Notes under the pieces: generated by a model
Told to the model about the DNA's origin: nothing
Database searches by the model: none
What the model saw: only the letters and a program-made list of their open reading frames with translations
Made by a program: the position numbers and the translations under genes
Part shown: positions 1 through 8,879 of the stretch, piece after piece
Numbering within the stretch: position 1 is the stretch's first letter
How the letters are laid out: each line of letters begins with the position of its first letter
Origin: CAVVST01 sp963750995
GTDB taxonomy: Bacteria > Acidobacteriota > Vicinamibacteria > Vicinamibacterales > UBA2999
Direction: 5' to 3'
Length of the DNA stretch: 64,000 nucleotides
Assembly: GCA_963750995.1 (NCBI GenBank)
Contig: CAVVST010000002.1
Span: forward strand, 248,001-312,000

Positions 1-1
1 C

Positions 2-1276
2 AAGGACGTCCCGGTCATCGTCATTTCCGGCCAGGGCCGAACCAACACCATCGTGCAGGCGATGAAGCTCGGCGCGAGCGACTTCGTCTGCAAGCCGTTC
101 GAGGACGCCGAGCTCGAGATGCTGCTCGGCAACGCCTTGAAGCAGCGCCAGCTGAGCCAGGAAGTCGCCACGCTTCGCGCACAGCTCAAGGAGCAATCGC
201 GCTACACCATGCTCTTCGGCAACAGCGAGCGGATGCTGTCGGTGCGGGACCTGATCGAGCGCGTGTCCGACACCGATGTCACCGTCCTGATCCGCGGCGA
301 GAGCGGCACCGGCAAGGAACTGGTCGCGCGGGCGCTCCACGAACGGTCACTGCGTCGCGACAAGCCGTTCGTCAAGGTGAATTGCGCGGCGCTGCCGACC
401 GAGCTGCTCGAGTCGGAGTTGTTCGGGTTCGAGAAGGGCGCCTTCACCGGCGCGATTCAGCACAAGCCGGGCAAGTTCGAGTTCGCCAACCACGGCACCA
501 TGTTCCTCGACGAGATCGGCGACATGAGTTTCCCGCTGCAGGCGAAGCTGCTGCAGGTACTGCAGGACGGCGAGTTCTCCCGTCTCGGCGGCAAGAACGA
601 CGTGCAGGTCGATGTCCGGGTGATCACCGCGACCAATCGCGATCTCGAGACCGCGGTCGCGCAGGGGCAGTTCCGCGAGGACCTGTACTTCCGGCTCAAC
701 GTCGTGGCGATCAACCTGCCGCCGCTGCGCGATCGCCGCGAAGAGATTCCCTTCCTGACCGATCACTTTTTGAAGAAGTACTCGGTGCAGTACAACAAGC
801 CGATGACGGCGGTGAGCGGCGAGCTCGCGCGGCGATTCGTCGAATACGAATGGCCGGGCAACGTCCGGCAGCTCGAGAACCTGATCAAGCGCATGGTCGT
901 GCTCGGCAGTGAGGCGCCGATCCTCACCGAACTGCAGCAGCCCTCGTCACTGTTCCCGGTTCATTCACAAACTCCCCCCTATGCTCCCGCGCGTCCGGCC
1001 GTTCCCCCGCCCGCGCCCGCTCAGATGGCCCCGCCCCCTGCTCCACCGAGTGCGGTGGAACCCGTGGCGGGGCCGTTGCCAACGGCCACCGCTGCCGGCA
1101 ACGTCTCGCTCAAGGACATCTCGCGCAGCGCGGCCCGCGAGGCGGAGCGCGAGTTGATCCTCCGCATGCTGACCCGCACGCGGTGGAACCGGAAGGAAGC
1201 CGCGGAAATCCTCGGCATCAGCTACAAGGCGCTCCTCTACAAGATCAAGGAGAACGGCCTCGACAAGGCCTCGTAG
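2..1276 (+). CDS. Sigma-54-dependent response regulator (PrsR/NtrC type), 5' end missing
   Basis: This gene enters from the left edge: the frame is open from base 2 and the first residues are the end of a receiver domain, including the conserved Lys in CKPF. A sigma-54 AAA+ domain follows with Walker A GESGTGKE, the sigma-54 contact loop GAFTGA, Walker B MFLDEIGD and the arginine-finger region FREDLYFRLN. A Pro/Ala-rich linker (about bases 960-1080) leads to a C-terminal Fis-type helix-turn-helix (WNRKEAAEILGISYKALLYK). Such regulators activate promoters of the -24/-12 class. In exosortase/PEP-CTERM EPS loci the PrsK/PrsR pair has this role, and the downstream genes and the sigma-54 promoter at 30327-30341 fit that. 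The phospho-acceptor Asp and any kinase partner lie outside the window. Confidence 0.93.
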   Translation, partial: KDVPVIVISGQGRTNTIVQAMKLGASDFVCKPFEDAELEMLLGNALKQRQLSQEVATLRAQLKEQSRYTMLFGNSERMLSVRDLIERVSDTDVTVLIRGESGTGKELVARALHERSLRRDKPFVKVNCAALPTELLESELFGFEKGAFTGAIQHKPGKFEFANHGTMFLDEIGDMSFPLQAKLLQVLQDGEFSRLGGKNDVQVDVRVITATNRDLETAVAQGQFREDLYFRLNVVAINLPPLRDRREEIPFLTDHFLKKYSVQYNKPMTAVSGELARRFVEYEWPGNVRQLENLIKRMVVLGSEAPILTELQQPSSLFPVHSQTPPYAPARPAVPPPAPAQMAPPPAPPSAVEPVAGPLPTATAAGNVSLKDISRSAAREAERELILRMLTRTRWNRKEAAEILGISYKALLYKIKENGLDKAS

Positions 1277-1289
1277 CGGTGACTATCCA

Positions 1290-1775
1290 GTGAGCGACCA
1301 GTTCTTCGAGCAGGGCACGCGCCTGCTGACGCCCAAGGCCTTCGAGTTCGTACTCGACGGCGAGCTGAAGCAGGCGGTCCGTTCCCAGAATTTCCTCACG
1401 CTCGTCGTCCTCGAGACGCGGCGCGAGTGGGACGGCATGACCGTGACGGCCGATCCCGGAACCGTCGGCGAGGTGGCCCAGATCGTCGGCCACGAGGTGC
1501 GGCACACCGATCTGATCGGCGTGGCGCAGAACGGCACGCTCTCGGTCGCGCTGCTCGACGCCGACTTCGACAACTCGCAGAAGGTCATCGACCGCGTGGT
1601 CCAGCGGATCGACAGCTACGACTTCCCTGCCCCGCTACGAATCTCGCTTGGCGCCGCCTGCTACCCGACGCACGCGATCGATGCCGACGCGCTGAGGAAA
1701 CAGGCGCTCTCGCGGCCGGTCGTCAGCTGGCGCGGGCGGCCAATCGATCAGCGGAGCGACGAGACACGGAACTGA
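1290..1775 (+). CDS. Degenerate GGDEF-domain protein
   Basis: A 161-residue protein starting at GTG 1290, 13 bp after the regulator. The pattern around RHTDLIGVAQNGTLSVALLD and LRISLGAACYPTHAIDADAL matches the middle and end of a diguanylate cyclase domain (family lines read DxxxRxGGDEF and SxGxAxxP). The catalytic GG(D/E)EF segment is replaced by AQNGTLS, so enzymatic activity is not expected; a sensory or c-di-GMP-related regulatory role is possible. The last ~25 residues no longer resemble the family, and a +1 shift near 1705 would give a different ending, so the C-terminus is uncertain. It sits between the sigma-54 regulator and an EPS acyltransferase, probably in one transcript. Confidence 0.6.
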   Translation: MSDQFFEQGTRLLTPKAFEFVLDGELKQAVRSQNFLTLVVLETRREWDGMTVTADPGTVGEVAQIVGHEVRHTDLIGVAQNGTLSVALLDADFDNSQKVIDRVVQRIDSYDFPAPLRISLGAACYPTHAIDADALRKQALSRPVVSWRGRPIDQRSDETRN

Positions 1776-1776
1776 C

Positions 1777-2922
1777 ATGGCCGCCGCCGCGAGAGCCCGC
1801 ACGGCGTGGGAGATCGACCGGGTCGAGTGGGTCCGTGAACTCACCGTGCTCGATCGCATCGAGCCGGCGTGGCGCGCGCTCGAAGCGAGGGTCACGCACC
1901 GATCCCACGTCTCCACGTTTGATTTCATCGCGACCTGGTATCGCCATTACGCCGGCGACTACGGCGGCGCACCGCTCATCGGCCTGGCATGGCGCGGCGC
2001 CGACCTGGCCGGTATCGCCCCGCTGACGGTCAGGCGCGGACAGGTTGGACGGATCCCTGTCACACGCGTCGACTTCGCGCCGACAGATTCCATTGCCGGC
2101 GAATTCCTGATCGAAGACGACGAGCCGGAACTGGTGGGCGAATTGCTCGATGGACTGGCACGCGAGGGGATCGGCTTCGACGTTATCTGCCTCAACGGAT
2201 TCGAGCCGGCGTCGCCGAGGCTCGCGTCGCTGCAACAGGCCGCCGTCCGGCACCGCCTCGCGATGCAAATGGAAGATCACGCCTTCGCCGTCGTCGATCT
2301 GCGCGCCGGGTACGAGGCGTACAAGGCGCGGCTGAGCGCGCACTACCGGCGCAACCTGCAGCAGAAGGCGAACAAGATCGCCGCCGCGGGATTCACGGTC
2401 GCCGGCGTGCAGCTGCACCAGGGCGCCGACACGATCGAGACGGCGATTGCGCGGATGATCGCGATTAACGAAGCCAGCTACAAACTCGACGGCCAGCGGC
2501 TGCCCGACTGCCACCGCGACTTCCTCGCGGAGGTGGCGCGGCGATTCAACGCGCGCGGCCTCCTCAGCCTGCCTATCCTGACGATTGGCGGCCGCGATGC
2601 CGCCTTCATCCTCGGCGTCGTCGAGCGCGGCTGTTTCTACGACATCACGCTCGCGTACGACGAGACGTTCGCGAAGATGTCGCCCGGCGCCTTCCTGATG
2701 CAGCAGACGCTGCTGCAGCTCGCTGCGCTGGGTGTGCATACGGTCGTCTCCCACGGCGCGCACGACTACAAGAAGCATTGGTCAACGGCGTTTGTCCCGC
2801 AGAAGCGCGTGTTCCTGTTCTCGCCGAGCCCACGCGCCACGGCCACGCGAGTCGTTCGATTCGGTCTTCAACCGCTGTGGAAACGGTTCGCGGCGCAGGA
2901 CACGGACGCTAGCGAACGCTGA
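1777..2922 (+). CDS. GNAT-like acyltransferase of the BioF2/FemAB type (1 of 3)
   Basis: A 381-residue soluble protein starting at ATG 1777, one base after the previous stop. The N-terminal half has the WxxL...TFDFIATWYRHY pattern and the C-terminal half the LSAHYRRNLQQK...AFILG...YDITLAYDE pattern typical of BioF2-like acetyltransferase domains (Acetyltransf_6), a GNAT fold often annotated in exosortase EPS loci as FemAB-like. The family transfers acyl or aminoacyl groups, so modification of an EPS sugar or precursor is the likely role; the actual donor and acceptor cannot be read from sequence. Two paralogues lie at 11395 and 13724. The ~315 bp after it hold no convincing gene. Confidence 0.75.
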   Translation: MAAAARARTAWEIDRVEWVRELTVLDRIEPAWRALEARVTHRSHVSTFDFIATWYRHYAGDYGGAPLIGLAWRGADLAGIAPLTVRRGQVGRIPVTRVDFAPTDSIAGEFLIEDDEPELVGELLDGLAREGIGFDVICLNGFEPASPRLASLQQAAVRHRLAMQMEDHAFAVVDLRAGYEAYKARLSAHYRRNLQQKANKIAAAGFTVAGVQLHQGADTIETAIARMIAINEASYKLDGQRLPDCHRDFLAEVARRFNARGLLSLPILTIGGRDAAFILGVVERGCFYDITLAYDETFAKMSPGAFLMQQTLLQLAALGVHTVVSHGAHDYKKHWSTAFVPQKRVFLFSPSPRATATRVVRFGLQPLWKRFAAQDTDASER

Positions 2923-3237
2923 GAGTATGCCGGCCGGAGGCCGGCGGCAGCGGTCTGCGATGGCGCGTGGCAGCGCGCGGTTCCGTACGTCCTCACGACT
3001 CCTGTGAAACCGTTTGCTCCCATCGATCTGGAGAGTCGTAATGCTCTCGGGAGCTGGACCGTTTTCGACGACCGAGAGTGACGCCCCGTTCAGGACTTTC
3101 TGGAAACGCGATGGAACCTCCGCGCCGCGCGAAGCATTCGTGCCAATCCGCAATGCCCCGCTAGAAATGCGCGAGAGCAGGCCGTTTTTGAGCGTTTTTC
3201 GCGGGTTCTCATTCGCCGTGCCACATGTGAACGGTTA
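2923..3237 (+). other. Intergenic region before the EPS export genes
   Basis: About 315 bp without a convincing gene. It starts with a GC-rich inverted repeat (GCCGGCCGGAGGCCGGC, 2929-2945) just after the acyltransferase stop, which could act as a terminator but has no T-tract. Composition falls towards AT in the last 60 bp (near tttttgagcgtttttcgc), where a promoter for the export operon is plausible. I could not find an acceptable -24/-12 or -35/-10 pair. An 81-codon open frame from 3014 has no recognisable features. Confidence 0.4.
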
Positions 3238-4453
3238 TTGCAGTTCAGCCGAGCCGTGACGCGAGCTCAAGCAACGACGGCCTCAATCGTGTGCATCGGC
3301 GCACTTCTCCTACCCACGCGAGCTGTCGCGCAGGCGCGTATGGAGTTCATCCCGTCGATGTCGCTCTTCTCCATCTACGACGACAACATCTTCGCCCAGG
3401 TTGAGGGCAGCGCCGGACAGATGCTCCAGATTCGACCGAGCTTCGAAGGCAGCTACGAGAACCCACGGACCAGGCTGCTTGGCCTCTACTCCTTCGACGC
3501 CCAGCGCTCGAACTTCGCCACGCTCAACACGCTCGACGCGCGGCGCCACGCCCTGGCCGACGCGCGTTTTCGCGCCACTCCGGTACACCACCCTCGCCCT
3601 GGCGATGCGCTACGACCGCAGCGAGACCCCGGGCGAGATCAACATCGACAGCGGCATCCTTGGCGAACGGCGCCAGGCGCAGCGGCTCGAAGTCAACCCG
3701 ACGTATGCGCGCCGCTTCAACATGCGGACGTCGATGACCGCCGGCTACGACTGGACGACCGAAAACCTGATCGACGGCGAACGCGGCACCATGCACATCG
3801 GCCGGGCGATGCTGTCGCGCGAGGTCACCGAGAAGACGACGCTCAGCGCCGGGTATGTCGCGCGTTACTTCGTCGATCACATAGCCGATCACTCGTCGCA
3901 GGGGCTGGTCGTGGGATGGAGCCGGGAACTGTCGCCGGGGACCCGCATCAGCCTGTTCGCCGGCCCGAAGGTGACGTCGTATCGCGGCCTCACGCCGGAA
4001 GCGAACGCGGCGTTCATGCGCACCACCAACCGAATCCGGCTGGCGGTCGACTATTGGCACGGCGAGACGATCATCCTCGGCGTCGTCGGCCCGGTGCGCG
4101 CCGACAGCGTCACCGTGCGGTCCGCCTGGCCCCTGACCCGCCGTTTCGAGCTGAATGCCCACGCCGGCGCCTCGGACGTGACGACGCTCGATGCACGCGC
4201 CAGCACCAACTATCGCAGCACGCTGGGTCTGTCGTGGACGCGCGGCGGGCTGTATACCGTCGCTGCTTCCTATGGCCTCGACTACCAGGACGGCTTGATC
4301 AGAAACCGCGTCTTCCTGGACGGCGAACCGGTTCGCTACGACGACCAGATACTGCGGCACGTGTTTCGCGTAAGCCTGACCGTCGCGCCGCGCTACAGCC
4401 GCTCAATTCTGCCGCCCGACGAGGCGGCCCGTGCGAAGGGAGTATCACGATGA
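3238..4453 (+). CDS. Outer-membrane beta-barrel protein of the EPS locus (frameshifted)
   Basis: The N-terminus (TTG 3238 or GTG 3256) is a signal peptide ending near RAVAQA. It continues as MEFIPSMSLFSIYDDNIFAQ, the opening typical of outer-membrane barrels found in exosortase-type EPS operons. The rest is alternating polar/hydrophobic strands (for example LEVNPTYARRFNMRTSMTAG). The reading frame changes at about 3583: frame 1 carries residues up to HALADARFRAT and frame 2 carries RYTTLALAMRYDRSE to the stop at 4453. Removing one C in ACTCCGGTAC restores one continuous protein of about 400 residues. The stop overlaps the next start as ATGA. Probable role: outer-membrane channel or surface component for polymer secretion. 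Confidence 0.7.
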
Positions 4454-5211
4454 CCGTTCGGCCGCTCGTATTCATCACCGCCTGCCTGCTCACCGCAGGA
4501 TGCGCCGGGAAGGCCTCGGCCCCGCTGGCGGATCTCACCGCCGCACCGAGAGTGGCGCCCGCGGGCGGCGTCGAGGCCTACACCGCGACGCCGGCGGAAA
4601 CACCCGCGGCAACACCCGCGGCAACACCCGAGGCAACACCGGCAGCTACTCCGGCGGCGACATCGGCGGCAACACCCGCGGCCACTCCGGCCACGCCCGC
4701 GGCGGCACCGGCGAGGTTCGTCGAGTCGGCCGAAGCCTTTCGCATCGGGCCCGAGGACGTCCTCGACGTGCAGGTGTGGAAGAACGAGGAACTCAGTCGC
4801 GTCGTGCCGGTTCGGCCCGACGGCATGATCTCGCTGCCGCTGGTCAACGACATCCGCGCCGCCGGGCTGACCGCCGTCGAACTGCGCCAGGCCATTACCC
4901 AGCGCCTGTCCGAGTACGTGCCGTCGCCCGAGGTCTCGGTGATGGTCCGCGAGGTCCACAGCGTGAAGGTGGCGGTGCTCGGCGCGGTGCGCATGCCCGG
5001 CCACTACGAAGTGAACAGCGCCGCCACGGTGCTGGAACTGATCGCCCGCGCCCAGGGGCTCACCGAGTTCGCCGACCGCGGACGGATCATCGTGATGCGG
5101 CAGAACGGCACCGAGACGACCCGCATCCCCTTCAACTATCGCAAGGTCGCCGAAGGGTCCGAGCAGGACAACTTCTACGTGCGTCCCGGCGACATCATCG
5201 TCGTTCCCTGA
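4450..5211 (+). CDS. Polysaccharide export lipoprotein (Wza/GumB family)
   Basis: A 253-residue lipoprotein. The start at ATG 4450 overlaps the preceding stop by four bases and is followed by a lipoprotein signal with lipobox LLTAGC. A low-complexity Ala/Thr/Pro linker spans roughly residues 48-92. The Poly_export domain follows (FRIGPEDVLDVQVWKNEELS, then VRPDGMISLPLVNDI) and a SLBB-type domain (KVAVLGAVRMPGHYEV... VLELIARAQGLT), ending in YVRPGDIIVVP, the standard family ending. Wza-type proteins form the outer-membrane/periplasmic export channel and pair with the Wzc-like protein encoded next. An export role is well supported; the polymer is unknown. Confidence 0.92.
   Translation: MTVRPLVFITACLLTAGCAGKASAPLADLTAAPRVAPAGGVEAYTATPAETPAATPAATPEATPAATPAATSAATPAATPATPAAAPARFVESAEAFRIGPEDVLDVQVWKNEELSRVVPVRPDGMISLPLVNDIRAAGLTAVELRQAITQRLSEYVPSPEVSVMVREVHSVKVAVLGAVRMPGHYEVNSAATVLELIARAQGLTEFADRGRIIVMRQNGTETTRIPFNYRKVAEGSEQDNFYVRPGDIIVVP
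4597..4712 (+). repeat. 12-bp tandem repeat coding an ATPA linker
   Basis: About nine imperfect copies of a 12-base unit (core GCAACACCCGCG) encode repeated Ala-Thr-Pro-Ala in the export lipoprotein. Linker length is likely to vary between strains through repeat slippage. Confidence 0.85.
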
Positions 5212-5225
5212 GGAGAAGCGTTTCA

Positions 5226-6851
5226 ATGGCCCGAGACCCGCTGTCCACCAGTTCCGACGACTCGCTGGCGCTTCGCGTCGTCGAGATCTTCCGACGCCGC
5301 GCGCTGCTTGCCGTCGTGGTCTTCGCGATGGTGCTTGGCGCGGCGATCTCCTTCGCGCTCTACCTCCCGGATCTGTACCGCTCCACGGCGCTGGTCCTGG
5401 TGGAGCGATCGATTTCGGAATCGATCGTCAAAACGCCGGTGAGCGGCGAGCTCGAGAGCCGCCTCTATGTCATCAAGCAGGAGATCCTCAGCCGCGACAA
5501 GCTGATCGAGCTGATCGAGCGCTTCAATCTCTACCCGGAGTTGCGGACGCAGACCGGTCTGGAGGACGTGCTGACCCAGGCGCGCAACGACATCCTGGTC
5601 GAGCCGGCCGGGCCGGAACAGGTCAGCGGCCGTACCAAGACCGTGTCGTTCACGCTCAGCTACACCGGCGATTCGCCCGAGAAGGTGGCCGACGTCACCA
5701 ACGCCGTCGCTGCCTTCTACGTGCGGCAGAACGACCGGATGCGGTCGGACGAGGCGATTCGGACGAGCGAATTCCTGCGCACCCAGCTGGCGGACGCGAA
5801 GCGTCAGCTCGATCGCCACGAAGCGGGGCTGCGCGACTACACCACCCGCTACACCGGCCAGCTGCCCGAGCAGGTCGGCGTCAACCTCGCCACGCTCGAG
5901 CGCCTGAACACGCAGCTCCGGCTGAACGGCGAGCAGCAGATCCGCATCATCGAGCAGCGCGACAAGCTGCTCGACGGACTACGCGACGGCACCGTCATCG
6001 CCCGCGCCTCGTCCGGCGACGAGCTCTCGCCCGAGGCGATCGAGCGGCTGAAGAAGATCGAGGAGCAGAAGCAGAAGTTGTCGCAGGCGGTCACGCAGTT
6101 CACCGACAAGCACCCGGACGTGGTTCGCCTCCGCGAGCAGCTGGCCGCGATGGAACGCGAGAACGACCAAACGCTGGCGGCTGAACGACGGCGCCGCGAC
6201 GAGGCCGAGGCGGCCGCGCAAGCCGCCGCGACGCAGGATCCGTCATCGCCGGCCCCGCAACTGCGCCGCCGGACGATGGAAGCGCTGGACGGCGAGCTGG
6301 CCACGCTGCAAGCAGGAAGAGGCGGGCATCCGTCAGGCCATCGGCGGCTTCGAGCAGCGGCTCGAGAGCTCACCGCAGCGCCATGCAGGAGTACCGGCTG
6401 ATCACCCGCGACTGGTCGGCCGCCAAGGACCTCTACGACTCGCTGCTGAAGCGCTACGACGAGGCGACAGCTCACCGAGAACATGGAGACCGGCCGCGCC
6501 GGCGAGCGTTTCCGCGTTCTCGAACCGGCGCTGCCGCCCGAGGGTCCCGCGGCGCCGAACCGCGTCCGGCTGCTGATCATGGGCCTGCTCGTCGCCCTTG
6601 CCGCGGCGGCAGGCGCGGTGATGGCGCGCGAACAGTTCGACACCGCGTTCCATTCGGTCGACGAACTCCGCGACTTCACTGCGGTGCCGGTGCTCGTCTC
6701 GATCCCGCCGATCGGCCCGATGCCGGCCGGCCGCCGCGTGCGCGCTGCGTTCGCGACTGTCTCCGCGCTGGTTCTCATCGCGCTGGTCGCGTCGTCTGCC
6801 GCTTATCTCGCCAGCGGCAACCAGCAGCTGGTCCGCCTGATCGCGTTCTGA
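5226..6851 (+). CDS. Chain-length determinant protein (Wzc/GumC family, exosortase-type), three frameshifts
   Basis: Starts at ATG 5226, 14 bp after the export lipoprotein, with GAGGAG just upstream. The N-terminal Wzz domain has one transmembrane segment (LLAVVVFAMVLGAAISFALYL). A long coiled-coil stretch follows (around LEELKK and EQKQKLSQAVTQ, then FTDKHPDVVRLREQL). The Pro-rich PALPPEGPAAPNRVR motif and second transmembrane segment (LLIMGLLVALAAAAGAVMA) come at the end, and one more hydrophobic segment follows. The frame shifts near 6310, 6382 and 6467. Each is repaired by dropping one base, giving about 540 residues including QEYRLITRDWSAAKDLYDSL. The kinase domain is encoded separately by the next gene, as is usual for exosortase EPS loci. 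It sits in the inner membrane and regulates polymer length and export. Confidence 0.88.
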
Positions 6852-6861
6852 GGTGCATGTC

Positions 6862-7581
6862 ATGGCAAAGAAGCCGAAACTCGATACCCACCTGGTCAGC
6901 CTGACGGCGCCCGCCTCGTTCGCGGCGGAACAGTATCAAGGCCTGCGACTCACGGTGGAGCGCCTGGGGCGCGCGCGGGACCTCAAGGTCATCGCCGTGA
7001 CCAGCCCGGCAGCCGGCGACGGCAAGTCGGTCACGGCCATCAACCTGGCCGGGGCGCTGGCCCGCGGCGGCGACGAGCGCGTCCTGCTGATCGACGCCGA
7101 CCTGCGGCGTCCCACCGTCGCGAGGCAGCTCGCGATCACCGACGCTCGCTGCGGGTTGGCCGACGCCCTGACCGGTGGTGGCACCCTCGCCGAGGTTGTC
7201 AGTCCGATGAACCAGTACAACCTGGACGTCATTTCGGCCGGTACCGTGCGCAGCGGCATCAGCCAGATCCTGCGGTCGCCGCGGCTCGATGCGTTCCTCC
7301 AGGAGGCGCGGCAGCGGTACGCCTACATCGTCCTCGACACCCCGCCGCTCCTGCCGGTGTTCGACTCGGCGCTCCTCGCCAAATCGGTCGACGGCGTGCT
7401 GATGGTGGTGTCGGCCAACCAGACGCCGCGCAAGCTGCTCGGCGAGGCGCTGAACATGCTCGAACCGTCGAAAGTGCTCGGCATTGTCTTCAACCGCGAT
7501 GAGCGTCCGCTCTTCGGCTACTACAACGCCTATTACCGGGAGTACTTCCCCGACGTGTCGCAGGTCGCCACTGAGGCGTAA
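6862..7581 (+). CDS. Tyrosine autokinase, CpsD/CapB-like (BY-kinase)
   Basis: A cytoplasmic P-loop kinase of 239 residues. ATG 6862 is preferred to GTG 6853 because AGGTG (6851-6855) is well placed as its ribosome-binding site. Walker A is in SPAAGDGKSVTAINLA, Walker A' in VLLIDADLRRP and Walker B in YIVLDTPP. The C-terminus has a tyrosine cluster (YYNAYYREYF) that would be the autophosphorylation site. BY-kinases act with the membrane chain-length protein encoded just upstream, and their phosphorylation cycle controls EPS assembly. Length and architecture are normal for the exosortase-associated type. Confidence 0.92.
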   Translation: MAKKPKLDTHLVSLTAPASFAAEQYQGLRLTVERLGRARDLKVIAVTSPAAGDGKSVTAINLAGALARGGDERVLLIDADLRRPTVARQLAITDARCGLADALTGGGTLAEVVSPMNQYNLDVISAGTVRSGISQILRSPRLDAFLQEARQRYAYIVLDTPPLLPVFDSALLAKSVDGVLMVVSANQTPRKLLGEALNMLEPSKVLGIVFNRDERPLFGYYNAYYREYFPDVSQVATEA

Positions 7582-7609
7582 CGAGGCCATTTAGAAACGA
7601 GACCCTTTC

Positions 7610-8867
7610 ATGGTGCCCAGGCTTTCAACCACCGTCGATCTGGCGCCGCTGCTCCTCATGGGGTGGCAGGTCGTCCTCCCGATCACGGAGCTTCCCTACC
7701 TGTCGTCGCTGATCCTGCTGGCGGCCGCGGTCGCGGTCGCATGCCTCGCCGCGCGCGAGATGCGGCCGAAGGCGCCGCGTGTGCTGATCCTCGGGTCCGG
7801 CCCGATGGCGTCGAAGCTGATCGAGGAGATCGAGGCGGCCAGGTCGCCGCGCTATAGGGTTGCCGGGATCGTCAGCGACGAGCAGCCGGATGCGGACAGC
7901 GCGGACGCCGCCCGCTGGCTCGGCCCGTGCGACCAGCTCGCCGATATCGCCCAGCGCGTGCAGCCGACCCGCATCGTCGTCGCCGTGGCCGACCGCCGCG
8001 ACCGGCTGCCGCTGCAGCCGCTGCTCGAGTCGCGAGTGCGCGGCATCGTCGTCGAGGACGCGATCGATTTCTACGAGCGGCTGACCGGCAAGATTGCGAT
8101 CGAGGCGCTCAGGCCGAGCGTCCTGATCATGTCGAAGGGCTTCCGGAACCACGGCGTGGCCGAAACCGTGGCCCGCATCGTCAGCATGGTAATAGCCGCG
8201 GTGGGGCTGGTACTGGTGGCGCCGCTGTTGGCCGCGCTCGCCCTCGCGATCAAGATCGACTCGCGCGGCCCGGTCTTCTTCATCCAGCAGCGCGCGGGAC
8301 ACGACGGGCGTCCCTTCGGGCTGGTCAAGTTCCGCACCATGCACCCGGCGACCGAAGCGCCGGTCGGAATGGGTGATGGACAACCTCGATCGGATCACGC
8401 CGATCGGGCGATGGCTGCGCCGCTTCCGTCTCGACGAGCTACCGCAGCTCGTGAACGTGCTCCGCGGGGAGATGAACCTGATCGGACCGCGTCCGCACCC
8501 GACGTCCAATCACGCGGTGTTCGTCGACGACATCGCGTATTACGGCCTGCGCAACAGCGTGCGTCCGGGCGTCACCGGCTGGGCGCAGGTCCGCTACGGC
8601 TACGCCAACAACCTCGAGGAAGAGACCGAAAAGATGCGCTACGACCTGTTCTACATCAAGAACCGGTCGCTCTGGCTCGACATGCGCATTCTGTTCGAGA
8701 CGGTCGGCATCATCATCTTCGGACAGGGCGCGAGCGAAGTCCGGCGGCCGTCGCCGAGCCGCAGCGAGCTGGCGCCGCCGGCGCCGCGCCGGCGCGACGA
8801 CGTCGCCGGGTACATGCCCTGGCTCGCCAATTCCACCGCTGCCCGGCCATCGGCCGGCCAGCAGTAA
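7610..8867 (+). CDS. Undecaprenyl-phosphate glycosyl-phosphotransferase (initiating enzyme), frameshifted
   Basis: The N-terminal part has only about two transmembrane segments followed by a Rossmann-like domain (RVLILGSGPMASKLIEEIE). The catalytic C-terminal domain has a membrane helix near residue 190, then KIDSRGPVFFIQQRAGHDG, LVKFRTM, RFRLDELPQLVNVLRGEM and IGPRPHP, the hallmarks of bacterial sugar transferases. The frame shifts around 8355-8365; dropping one G gives EAPSEWVMDNLDRITPIG. The N-terminus is shorter than in most EpsB/WbaP proteins, which have four or five helices. It links the first sugar phosphate to the lipid carrier in the inner membrane. Confidence 0.88.
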
Positions 8868-8879
8868 CCGCAGGACGCC

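Noticed and set aside
3170..3240. Possible sigma-54 promoter before the outer-membrane barrel gene
   Set aside because: Sequences such as GTGCCACATGTGAACGGTTATTGC lack the GG and the correct GG-to-GC spacing.
3014..3259. 81-codon open frame in the region before the export genes
   Set aside because: No start signal, no family similarity, and it overlaps the barrel gene start.
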